64,000 bases of DNA from Struthidea cinerea (taxonomy: Eukaryota > Chordata > Aves > Passeriformes > Corcoracidae), in the NCBI GenBank assembly GCA_013397865.1, contig VZTI01004091.1, positions 121,215-185,214 on the forward strand, written 5' to 3'. The position numbers and the translations under genes are program-made. The notes beneath the pieces were generated by a model, which did not search any database, was not told where the DNA came from, and saw only the letters and a program-made list of their open reading frames with translations. This document shows positions 37,101-45,640 of the stretch, piece after piece (positions within the stretch are counted from its first letter, which is position 1; each line of letters begins with the position of its first letter).

Positions 37101-40100
37101 TGTTAAGCTTTGGTGTATATGAACAGAGATTAACATATAAACATTAGACTAAATTAACGTGATCCATACTATAGGTTTCTATGATTAAGCAAATGAAATA
37201 ATTCACACGGATCAGAATAAATGCAGGAACATTTAGGAAAGGATGCTGATGAGTAAACTAGAGCAGTCAAAAAATAGAAGAGTTTCAGAAAAGGACATAA
37301 AACCAGAATAACAATGGTAAGCAGGAAAAAAGCTTCTGTACAGGAAGAAAGAAATATGTTACAGAGAAATGCGGTGAAAAGTAAGAACCAAATAAATTTG
37401 GTCCTGACCCAGTAAATTTCTGTATACGTGCGTGCATACGTTTATATGAGTGACTTATCCAATTAAAAACCAGTAGGTCCATGCAACTGTGTGAAACTGT
37501 TAATGGGCAAGTGTTTATAGAATGAATTAAGTATTTCTGATTTTTTTTTTTTATTGTTTGAAGCATTTTAATTAGATTTGTTAAAAGCATCAAAGCTGAT
37601 GGTGGTTAGAATATTTTCAATTATAAATACATAATTAGGACCTCACTTGTTATATCATTATTTATTTAGAAAATAGCTGTGCCAGAACAGATGCAATTTT
37701 CACACCCTATCCTGGATTTAAAAGTCATATAAAGGGTAAGCAACTCATTTAATACCCATTTAAGTGTCCAGATATGACAGCACTGATAAGTTTTTGTTAC
37801 CGAAACTTTTTATAGAATGCTCAAAAATGCAAACTTAACGTATTGGTTTTTGACTCTAGTGAATACTTTTACATCTTCATTTATGTCTCCAAGGTTTTAA
37901 ATCTAAATGGTTAGGCACTAAAGACCAGAACAAAATAGCCTATTTTCATTGTCTGAAAGGAATTGTGGAAAAGATAAAGGAGGACAGAGAAGCTGAACAA
38001 TTCTTAGTTTTTCTTCTGAGGTGAAGCCATCAATAAGGAAATGAGATTGAGTAGGATTATCTTCTATTTTTCATTAGTTGGTGTAAGTGTATTGAAATAG
38101 AATATAATTTTGGGACAGTGGAAGTTCTAAGAGATAGATTTATAAGAAGTGACAAGCTGGGGAACGAGTTTATCGCTGCACTAACTTTTGGAAAGGCATA
38201 AAAAATATGGAAGTGATTGTCTAACAGAAGTTGTGTATAAAATAGTGCTTGTTCATCCGCTGCTCTCTAGGTATATGTAAGTTACCCTTCTTTAAAAACA
38301 AACTAAATACCCAAAATGAGAATGAAAGTAACCCTCTTTTCCATTTTTGAGAGTGGTAATATTCAGTTATCCACTTAATATTGGTCCTAGAAAACAATTA
38401 ATTCTTTTGAATTCTGTAATTCAGAATAATACTCTAAAGCACAATAATAAGTGTTGAAAGGTATGGTGAGCTAAGAAGGAGATGGGGAAGTAAGTTCGAT
38501 TTTAGAATCTTTCACACAGAACCTCTTTGAATAGTCAGTGTTTTAGACTGAATGTTAATTTGTAACTTGGCAGCATGATACAGGATAAAAGGAAAGTTTG
38601 CACTTCAAGGAACAGTTCATAACTGAAATGTGAAAAACACTTAGAAAGGAATTGGAAGTAAAACCAGCATAAATTAAAGCAAGAATGTAGCATGTGGCCT
38701 TCATGAAGTATTGAGTAGGATGGTATGTGTGTGTGTGTGTGCACTTCAGCATCTGGAGTTGCCAATATAGTCTTTAAATCTGCAGTACACTGCAGTAATT
38801 CTGTGAGGAGAACTTAAGAAATGACTGATTTAATGAGAAGTGATCAAAATCTTCTGATGAAGACATGGCTCAGCATGGGTAAAAGTCCCAGATGGAGCTG
38901 AAGAGTCACTAAAGCTTTTACCCAAATGACAAAAATTAGAAGTGAACTTCCTTGCTGAGGTTCATATTGGTTCTTCCAGTTGTGCACCTCCCCTTGTCTT
39001 CATGTATTTATGATGCTTCCTGTAATATGAGGTCTGGCCTCTTCTTTGTGTTCACAAAAGCTCACATGTATGACTGCTGACATAGATATCAAGGTTTCTG
39101 CTGTTTATCAGCAGCTGATGACAAATTCTTGACACTGCCATTCTACATGAATGTATGAGTAATTCTTTTACTTTGCATATGTGAAGTCCTAGGTTTTTGC
39201 TAGGTTTAGTTACTCATGCAAAAAAATAGGAAAATGCTTTTACTTGAGCTTTTGATCTTAATGTATGTGGGACCCTTCATATGCGAGACTTTCGTGAAAC
39301 TGATTTAACACAGGTTTTCATGCTTGAATACTTTGATTCTTTTAGTTAGATCTGCTTTGTGTGTCATGTGCATATATGTGAAATTTATTTTGTCTTTAAA
39401 CAGTTTCTAGGGTAGTAAATACATATGGACCTCAGACTAGATCTGAAGGAACGCATGGGCCCAGTCACAAAGCCAGTGTACCCATGCATGATTGTGGAAA
39501 CCAAGCTGTTGAGGAGAGATTGCAAAACATTGAAGCACACTTACGGTTACAAACAGGTTTGTATTATGTTTTAATTTTGACATTGGTGTGCCATTTTGTA
39601 CTACAGTTATCATTACTGTGGTGATACTGGGCAAGTCTATAAAAACTGATACTGTAAAAACGGTGGATAGATCCACTGAAGGGGTTTAGTCACCCCAAGT
39701 ACAGTGATCTACTGTTTAGGGTTTCATACCCAAAAACTAACCCAGATTTATGCCCAATTTGAGATGCTGAGTTAGTAAATGTACACTTTATGTGGTGGTA
39801 AATAAGAGAGAGGCATATCAGAACAGGATTTAAAACAATACAGAGTATCTGGAGGTGGGTGTTCTCCATAGCCACTGGAGTCCTGCCTTGAACCACAGAA
39901 CAGGAGTTTAGGTCAAAGGGCTGCTTCATGGACAACTTGTGGGCTGGTGGTAGAATCAACACAAAGGAAACCTTTTCCTAAAGATGGATGTTTCTTGAAA
40001 TACATTTAGGCATAAAGCTTATTTCCCAGAATGTGGGAAGCTTGTTGTCACTACTTCCCTTTAGGCCTGTAAACATGAGTCCATAACTTTCACTAAAATA

Positions 40101-43100
40101 AATGCCATAGCCATCAGCCTACTGACATTTTTTAGGTAGTTGCTTTCCTCACCCCAGCCCTAGTTTTCTATAGTATAAATCAATGAGAAACTTATCAATG
40201 AGAAATTAGTATTTTTCTTGAAAATTATTTTCAAAATAGAACAGAAGCCCAATCTCCATCTAGTAAAGTGAATTTTCTACACATGACATTATGGACACAC
40301 TTGACTTTTTTTGTCTTTTGAATACTGAATAGATGCCAATCCATTCTCTTAAAAATATTTGGAACATTGACTAGATTACTAGATTCTTGTGACTGTATAG
40401 TGGATTAAAGTTCTCTGGCAGCAAGGAGAGTAAGATATGTGTAGATATGCTTGAGGCAGCAGTCAGAGCTTGATGCTTAGCTGTATAGCTGTCTCAAAAA
40501 TAAGCTGGCTTTTGTGCATGGAAATAGAATTTGGAAGTGGCTGGCCAGCATTAGGGTTACAGTGTGTAGTAGCTTTGGAGTTTATGCCTATCAGGGATAA
40601 TGATTGGAGGTACCTAAGGAGGGGTCCTTGCTTCCAGGTCGTGCCTATAATAGGTGACATAATTTTGTTCGAAGGAATGGGTCAGCTAAACTATAGTATA
40701 GGTAAAGAAAATGGAAGCATGCAACACCAGCTCAACTCCTGTTCAAATCAGCATTCAAGGGGAATGTTTCTATATTATTTGATGCATACCCCAGCAGCTG
40801 TACAAAAATACTCATCTGAGCAGGTAACGTGCCTCAGCTACCTGTTCCACCAGTTTTGTTTCTGGCAACAGAAAGAGTTAATCTTGACTCACTGGCTGTT
40901 TTTCAGAAGAGCTTCTAGTGCTAGTATTGCTCTTTTCCCTTTACATTAAGAGAAAGCAATATTAAGAGTGAGAGGTGAGCCAATTTAATTAGTAGGTGCT
41001 GAGTGATGAGTAGAGAGCAGAACTGAAGGAGGAAAGCTACCTGCAAAATTGTTTCTTTGAAGGGACAAAATAGATGAATGGAAAAAAAAACTCCAAAACC
41101 CCACATTACTGCTTATTTTGGTAGTTAATAGAATAGAATTATCTTGTCTAACAGACCCAGAAATAAAAGGAAATGGGTGTCAAAAAGTAAAAGCTTGCTA
41201 AGGCCTTGGTTGTCGACATGGTTCAGAACCAGACTATCATTTTAATTGGAAAAGCCAGTACTTACTTAGTTGTGATAAACAGTTATTTCATATAGTTATT
41301 TCATTATAGAATACTATCGAGTGCAAATGAGATGCTTGCTGAGGCTGATCTTTTGATCAGTTCTATTTTTACATGGGGAAATGAGCCCAAGCTGCTGTAG
41401 TATAGATGAAAACAGCAAGTGGGTTGAGGTGGGATTTTTTAGGTGCTGTTGTTTTTGTGGTGTGAGTTGGTTTTGCTATGGGGTTTTTTGTGAGGGTGGT
41501 TCTTGGGGGAGCTTTTTTTTTTTTTGTTTTTTTTTTGTTTTTTTTTTTTTTTTTTTTCCAGAGCTCTGTTATTCAATTCAATGCACACATTCTCCGCTCC
41601 CGTTCTCCCATCTGTGGTCAGGCAAATGCTGTTCTTTGTCAAGAACAACTCATACTTGTCCTCTAACCTCTGATGCTCAGTGGAGATTGTTCTGAAAGAA
41701 ACCTATCTTAGATATCAAAGCTGAATTCATGTGTGGTCTGCCATCCCAGCTGCTCTCTCCTAATGCTGGTGTCAGCTTTGAAGTGGTAGCATTTCATTTA
41801 TGATCGATGTATTGTAAGAGTGATCATTACTTGTTTCAGGGACCTTGTCAGACATACTTCAGCCAACTTCATGAAGTTGTCTTACTGCTTTCATTGACTG
41901 CACTGGCTTATCAATCAGGTTTTACCCCTGAATCATATTAATTATCCTTCCTTTTTATTATCCCATCCATTTATTTTGTTTCAGCTACTGGTTGATAGCT
42001 AATCTTGAAGAATGCAAATTTGAAACTTGCAATCTTTAGTTAAATAAGTTATTCAAGCACTTTTCCTGATTTCTTTGCATTACTACTGATATATTTAGGT
42101 GGTCCAGTACCAAGAGACATTTATCAGAGAATTAAGAAGCTTGAAGATAAAATCCTTGAGCTGGAAGGACTGTCTCCTGAATATTTTCAATCTGTAGTAA
42201 GAAATTTTTTCACCTTCTTTTGCCATACCTAAATGTGTTTGTGCCTTTTGTGCTCAAATCTTTTATGTACAGAGAAAAACTTAGAGGGCAGACACTTTTA
42301 ATAAACAGCTCTGGCTTGGTGTAGTGGTTATATTACATGTGGACCATCTAACCAAGTTCATATTCATATCTACCTAATTTCTCACTCAAAAGAAGAATGT
42401 ATCTGTTAGGAGAAAAACACTGCTGCCACCCAAGCTTAACTAATTTGTAAGAAATGTATCAGAGAGATTGTATTTCTCCTCCTGCCTTAAAATCTGGAGT
42501 GCTTCTTATGTCAAGAAAATTGACTGAAGTTTTGATTTTTGATACAAATCATTAATGTCTTAAAACAACTAAAATCATTTGGTCTTCTGTACATGATCTG
42601 ATTGATAACGAAATGTGAATAACTTCCAAACAGATGAGAGAGGAAACCCCTTAAAAATTGCTTCATGTGATTCTGTGACTTAGGTTTCTTTGTTTCTGGT
42701 TTACAGGCAGAGCTCTGTCTCTGAATAGTACACCTTAACTCACCAAAGGGTATTAGGACAAGGAGAACATAAGTTGTTACTACATTAGGCTCTACTTGAC
42801 TGTAGGAATTTCTTGTGTGTTATCTTGCTCTTCTTTCCCCATGTAACAGTAAGAATGTCTCTTTCACTGTTGATAGCATTTTAATTTGTATCTTCTTGCT
42901 TGAGAAGAGTCAGTAATTAAAAATCAATAGCAATATTACACATTTTTGTTTAATTTTTAAAATTTGTGTTGGAGACAAATAAAGTTTTTTTATTTGTGAG
43001 GCTATTCCTTTAAGTGGCTGAAAACCAGAAGTTGAAACATACAATTTCATAAGCTGAAATTTCTATTGAAAGTGCTTTAGGATCTCTAGAACGAGGATCA

Positions 43101-44801
43101 GGGAAAAAATTGTGATTGTGGCAATAGTAGTGTTGCACAGTAATTAGCACATTTTATCCAAAGTTTTGCATAAATATTGGTGTGGATATAGGCAAAGTTT
43201 AGGGAGAAAAATATTGATAGTTTCAAAAGCTCAATTCTGTCTGAAGGAAGCTTCAGTTAAATTGATAGTTGTTGACTGCCAAGTGTGGAGAAGCTTCAAC
43301 AGCTTCTGACTGCTCTCCAGTAGTATTTCTCATGATCCAAAGTACTTAATTATAAAAAAGGTTTCTTTAATCCATGGAATGGCAGTCAGTGTTTTTTCTA
43401 TACTTTAAAGACTCTTGACAATGTTGTTACAGAATTATTTGTGGTCCTCTGTCAGTGCAACATTAAGTCTATTTTGATTATGTCTTTTCTTCAGAGCTGT
43501 TCTGGCAAGAGGAGAAAGGTTCAATCTCCCCATGTAAGTGCTATTAACTCTTGTTCGTCTTAAATTTAGGATGTTTTGAGTGGAAAGTTCTACGAAGCAA
43601 ATATCTTAAGTTCTCAGAAATAGCTGCATCAGTATTGGATGGCTTGCTGCCAGAGAGAGAGAGGGAAGGAGACAGAAAGCTAATGGGTGTTACAATGAAA
43701 TGAGTCTTCTAATAATATATACTAGGGTAAGTTAGTGTTTTCACCAATTAGAGGGATGATAGAATAAAGCAAATCTATAATGTTGTTAATCAAGCTGAGA
43801 GTAAAAGGCAATTTCTGTATTCTGATCAGCCCTCTATTAATGTTCTTCTGTTTTGTGGCTTAGTGGTTTTTGTTGTTGTAAAAATTATTTTTCAATTTGC
43901 TTTACTGGTTTATGGAAAGACAAAATTAGAAATGGCTGGCTTGGCAAAAGTATTGCAGAAGGACCCAACATTATAGCAGGTAATATAGCAACAATATAGC
44001 AGATACCTGTCAGTAAGACTTGCCATTTTCGCAACACCATCGCATTAGGGAACGCATTAGCCATGTACCTTAGGCCACAAGAGAGAAGTTATCATTGGTA
44101 CAAGTGGGACCATGGCTGGAACCTTGTCTGCTCCTAGCCGTCACCCTTGGAGACAGATGGACTGGGGGAGAATGCTTAGAATGGGATGTGGGCCATCTGA
44201 GACTTGAGAAAGTAGGATTTTTTAGGAAAAGAAAGTCCTGCATAGGGTGAAATATTTTTATAAAAAGGATGATGACTGGTTTGTGTAAGAAGACATTAAA
44301 AATTGTCAGGTTAAGTGGCACAGAGGAGCTTGAAGTTGGGCAGTAGGAAAAAAAAACCCTTCAGCTGTAAACTGAAGTTCTACAAAATCTAGGTAGTCTT
44401 ACCCAGTGTTTTAACATGAAGGGATTTCTTAGGGATTTTCATGATCAGGCTAAGCAAGCATTTAATAGAAGTAGCATGAATATATTGATCCATGGTTAGG
44501 ACTGTCTTTCTTGCAAGTTTACATTCTTTTTCCTTTAAATATAAATAGGCAAAGACTAGATTCAGACAATTCTGCAGAAGTAGATCTATCACTTAGTGCA
44601 ATATGCAGTGACCTCAAGTATCAAGTGATAAGCCACTTCTCTAGCAATTACAAGATGTAAATGATTGTGATTTTTATTTTGTTCTTTTAGCAGAGCTATT
44701 CATTGGCTGAACTTGATGAAAAGATCAATGCTATAAAACAGGCATTACTGAGGAAAACAAAAGAAAGCAAGTCCAAGGAGGCTGAGCCGCTTCTTCGATA
44801 A
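33995..44801 (+). CDS. MBIP: MBIP, MAP3K12-binding inhibitory protein 1 (partial: first coding exon missing)
   Basis: Eight exons (33995-34114, 35794-36006, 36108-36204, 37670-37735, 39404-39556, 42099-42196, 43495-43533, 44691-44801) splice into 298 codons and a TAA stop with consistent phases. The product is recognised from segments matching mammalian MBIP: QPALLFSAL, DPEVVQIKAGKAE, IDRRISAFIERKQAEINENN, VREFCNVIDCNQ, GNQAVEERLQNIEAHLRLQT and SLAELDEKI. Known role of the family: MBIP binds and inhibits the kinase MAP3K12 (DLK/ZPK), damping JNK signalling, and is a subunit of the nuclear ATAC histone acetyltransferase complex (KAT2A/KAT2B, TADA2A, YEATS2, ZZZ3 and others). Numbering from exon 2, leucine/isoleucine-rich helical segments lie near residues 201-249 and 266-285, with a basic nuclear localisation signal KRRK at 254-257. 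Mammalian MBIP is about 340 residues, so roughly 40-45 N-terminal residues are missing, expected in the assembly gap at 29515-29766. No frameshift or internal stop is seen. Confidence 0.96.
34115..35793 (+). other. MBIP: MBIP intron 2
   Basis: The intron has 1,679 bases with GTAAAT and TTCAG ends. Its notable content is the inverted-repeat element at 34418-34554. A short TA run is at 35142-35153. Confidence 0.9.
34418..34554. mobile_element. Non-autonomous hAT-like DNA transposon (MITE)
   Basis: The left end (CAATAAGACACGGCAGG at 34418) and the reverse complement of the right end (CAGTAAGACACTCCAGG, ending at 34554) form terminal inverted repeats of about 39 bases. By hand I count about 7 differences, including one gap; both arms continue into TGTCATGCT and GATAATG. 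Flanking octamers TAATTAAG (34410-34417) and CAATTAAA (34555-34562) agree at 6 of 8 positions, and both differences are transitions, as expected of a decayed 8-bp target-site duplication. CAG-type termini and 8-bp duplications are hallmarks of hAT elements. The interior has no coding capacity. I do not recognise the family name. Confidence 0.7.
35794..36006 (+). CDS. MBIP: MBIP exon 3
   Basis: The exon has 213 bases and 71 codons, phase 0 at both ends. The acceptor is TTTGTTCAG/CCTCTC and the donor GCAGAA/GTAAGT. It starts PLLEKLQSLIKEEN and ends with the invariant DPEVVQIKAGKAE. The middle, roughly residues 58-88, is acidic, polar and poorly conserved, probably a disordered linker in this family. 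Confidence 0.96.
36007..36107 (+). other. MBIP: MBIP intron 3 (short)
   Basis: The intron has only 101 bases (GTAAGT...CTGCAG). If retained, the frame from exon 3 continues for 18 codons and stops at 36061-36063, giving a truncated protein. Confidence 0.92.
36108..36204 (+). CDS. MBIP: MBIP exon 4
   Basis: The exon has 97 bases, starts in phase 0 and ends with one base of a split Glu codon. The acceptor is TTACCTGCAG/ATTGAC and the donor CAAG/GTAACT. It encodes IDRRISAFIERKQAEINENN and VREFCNVIDCNQ, the most conserved block of the protein. It is separated from exon 3 by only 101 bases. Confidence 0.97.
36205..37669 (+). other. MBIP: MBIP intron 4
   Basis: The intron has 1,465 bases. It holds T-rich tracts at about 36255-36283 and 36660-36671 and the perfect palindrome at 36919-36940. 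No other exon or recognised transposon is seen. Confidence 0.9.
36907..36948. repeat. 22-base perfect inverted repeat flanked by a 9-base direct repeat
   Basis: AAGCTTACTG (36919-36928) and CAGTAAGCTT (36931-36940) are exact complements around TT. The outer sequence TCTTAGAGA occurs on both sides (36907-36915 and 36940-36948). This may be chance or the scar of a tiny insertion. No function is known. Confidence 0.55.
37670..37735 (+). CDS. MBIP: MBIP exon 5
   Basis: The exon has 66 bases. It completes the split Glu, encodes NSCARTDAIFTPYPGFKSHI plus Lys, and ends with one base of a split Val codon. The acceptor is TATTTAG/AAAATAG and the donor AAGG/GTAAGC. The phase fits exons 4 and 6. Confidence 0.96.
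37736..39403 (+). other. MBIP: MBIP intron 5
   Basis: The intron has 1,668 bases. It contains a (GT)8 tract at 38726-38741. No supported exon or recognised transposon. Confidence 0.9.
38726..38741. repeat. (GT)8 microsatellite in intron 5
   Basis: A pure TG dinucleotide run. Confidence 0.9.
39404..39556 (+). CDS. MBIP: MBIP exon 6
   Basis: The exon has 153 bases, with a split Val at the start and a split Gly at the end. The acceptor is TTTAAACAG/TTTCTA and the donor ACAG/GTTTGT. It encodes SRVVNTYGPQTR, a variable Gly/Ser/His-rich stretch, and the conserved GNQAVEERLQNIEAHLRLQT, the start of the helical leucine-zipper-like region reported for this family. Confidence 0.96.
39557..42098 (+). 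other. MBIP: MBIP intron 6
   Basis: The intron has 2,542 bases, the longest fully visible one. It contains a 159-codon open frame (40470-40949) that resembles nothing I recognise and is probably chance, and the poly-T tract at 41513-41557. Confidence 0.9.
41513..41557. repeat. Poly-T tract with two G interruptions
   Basis: About 45 bases of T with single Gs, preceded by about 100 bases of G/T-rich sequence. On the minus strand it is an A-rich tract, so it could be the tail of an old retroposed sequence or simple low complexity. It is prone to length error. Confidence 0.8.
42099..42196 (+). CDS. MBIP: MBIP exon 7
   Basis: The exon has 98 bases. It completes the split Gly and then encodes 32 codons: GPVPRDIYQRIKKLEDKI, followed by LELEGLSPEYFQSV. 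The acceptor is ATATTTAG/GTGGTC. The donor is TGTA/GTAAGA, with a non-G last exon base, so a somewhat weaker site. The Leu/Ile spacing suits a short coiled coil. Confidence 0.96.
42197..43494 (+). other. MBIP: MBIP intron 7
   Basis: The intron has 1,298 bases with GTAAGA and CTTCAG ends. I see no supported feature inside. Confidence 0.9.
43495..43533 (+). CDS. MBIP: MBIP exon 8, 39-base microexon carrying the nuclear localisation signal
   Basis: The exon has 39 bases and 13 codons (SCSGKRRKVQSPH), phase 0 at both ends. The acceptor follows a T-rich tract (TTTTCTTCAG/AGCTGT) and the donor is CCAT/GTAAGT. The residues align with the SGKRRKVQ segment of mammalian MBIP, the only obvious basic nuclear localisation signal in the visible protein. 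Skipping would keep the frame. Confidence 0.94.
43534..44690 (+). other. MBIP: MBIP intron 8
   Basis: The intron has 1,157 bases with GTAAGT and TTTTAG ends. A short GA run (43652-43665) and three irregular copies of TATAGCA (43972, 43984, 43995) are the only repeats noted. Confidence 0.9.
44691..44801 (+). CDS. MBIP: MBIP exon 9 (last coding exon)
   Basis: The exon has 36 codons plus TAA at 44799-44801. It encodes QSYSLAELDEKINAIKQALL and then a basic tail ending EPLLR. The acceptor is TTCTTTTAGCAG/AGC, a tandem NAGNAG. Using the first AG (44689-44690) includes the Gln, as in the long mammalian form I recall. The last dozen residues diverge from the mammalian tail. Confidence 0.95.
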   Translation, partial: QSYSLAELDEKINAIKQALLRKTKESKSKEAEPLLR

Positions 44802-45207
44802 AAGTGTTTTCAGAATCCTCATCATGCTTTACACATACCTAAACCATAGACCTGAGCAGTGTTCATCAGAGATGACTAGCAATGAAAACAAAGCATGCAT
44901 ATAAGCTCCTTTTGGATGATCTTGAAAGCTTTCTTTCCAAGTAACTTGTTCAAAAGCAGCTCTATTAATGAAATAGTTACTTTAAGATGAAGAAAGTTTC
45001 AGGAATGTCATTCTAATAGTCCATTCCCTTCTGTTATAAAGGAGGACTGCAGCATTGTTTGTATGTGAAAAGTCTTAACCTGCGTACAAAAGCTACATCT
45101 CATGTGTAATTCTTGGTGACGATGTATTCAAAAGGACTATCTTTTGAATACTGTTCATGTAAGTAGTTTGCATAGACTTGTGAAATTAAATTAAATACTT
45201 CCTCAGA

Positions 45208-45213
45208 AATAAA
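45208..45213 (+). terminator. Poly(A) signal AATAAA, best candidate for MBIP
   Basis: The hexamer is followed about 40-85 bases downstream by a strong GT- and T-rich stretch (TGTGTGCTT, then TGTGGGGTTTTTTCTGTG). That is the usual layout of a cleavage site with a downstream element, so it is the likeliest proximal end. Confidence 0.6.
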
Positions 45214-45363
45214 CTGACTTGTGGAAAAAAATTACCAAAACCTTGCAGAATGTGTGCTTACATGTGGGGTTTTTTCTGTGTTTGTCACTGTTTTCACAGC
45301 TGTTAGAAATGCAGCAAATTGCATTTCTGTGCGACAGGTGATTATGGAAATCCTGTATGTGTA

Positions 45364-45369
45364 AATAAA
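45364..45369 (+). terminator. Second poly(A) signal AATAAA
   Basis: The hexamer lies in TGTAAATAAAAACAAC and is followed by a T-rich stretch and TGTCTTGTGG. It could give a 3' UTR about 155 bases longer than the first site. Confidence 0.45.
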
Positions 45370-45632
45370 AACAACTTTCTTCACTTTTTCAGTGTCTTGT
45401 GGGAATTCACATTTCGTAACCTGCTCAAAAACAATGTATTCTAAAAGCCATCCCAGGCAAGATTTTGAGGAGCGTGCCAGCAAGGCACGAACTTCCTTTC
45501 CATATGCATGGCTACATGACTTTTGAAGCATGTATGCCAGCTGTGTAGTTTAATTTAAAGTCAGACTTTTGGCCACACAGTGAAGTGAGATTTTGTTGTG
45601 ACTTTTTGTTTGGTTTTGTTTGTTTGTTTTTT

Positions 45633-45638
45633 AATAAA
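45633..45638 (+). terminator. Third poly(A) signal AATAAA
   Basis: The hexamer follows a TTTG-rich run (about 45598-45632) and is followed by T-rich sequence and TGTCTGTC. It is a possible distal MBIP end. Confidence 0.4.
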
Positions 45639-45640
45639 CT

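Larger units (their letters stand above)
44802..45640 (+). other. MBIP: MBIP 3' untranslated region (maximum extent)
   Basis: This is AT-rich non-coding sequence directly after the stop codon. It ends near one of three AATAAA hexamers at 45208, 45364 and 45633. The exact cleavage site cannot be read without transcript data. Confidence 0.75.

Noticed and set aside
40470..40949. 159-codon + strand open frame inside MBIP intron 6
   Set aside because: No domain, repeat or family resemblance. It lies in an intron, and frames of this length occur by chance. No transposon motif in it.
41439..41648. Lys-rich minus-strand open frame
   Set aside because: It is simply the translation of the poly-T tract read on the other strand.
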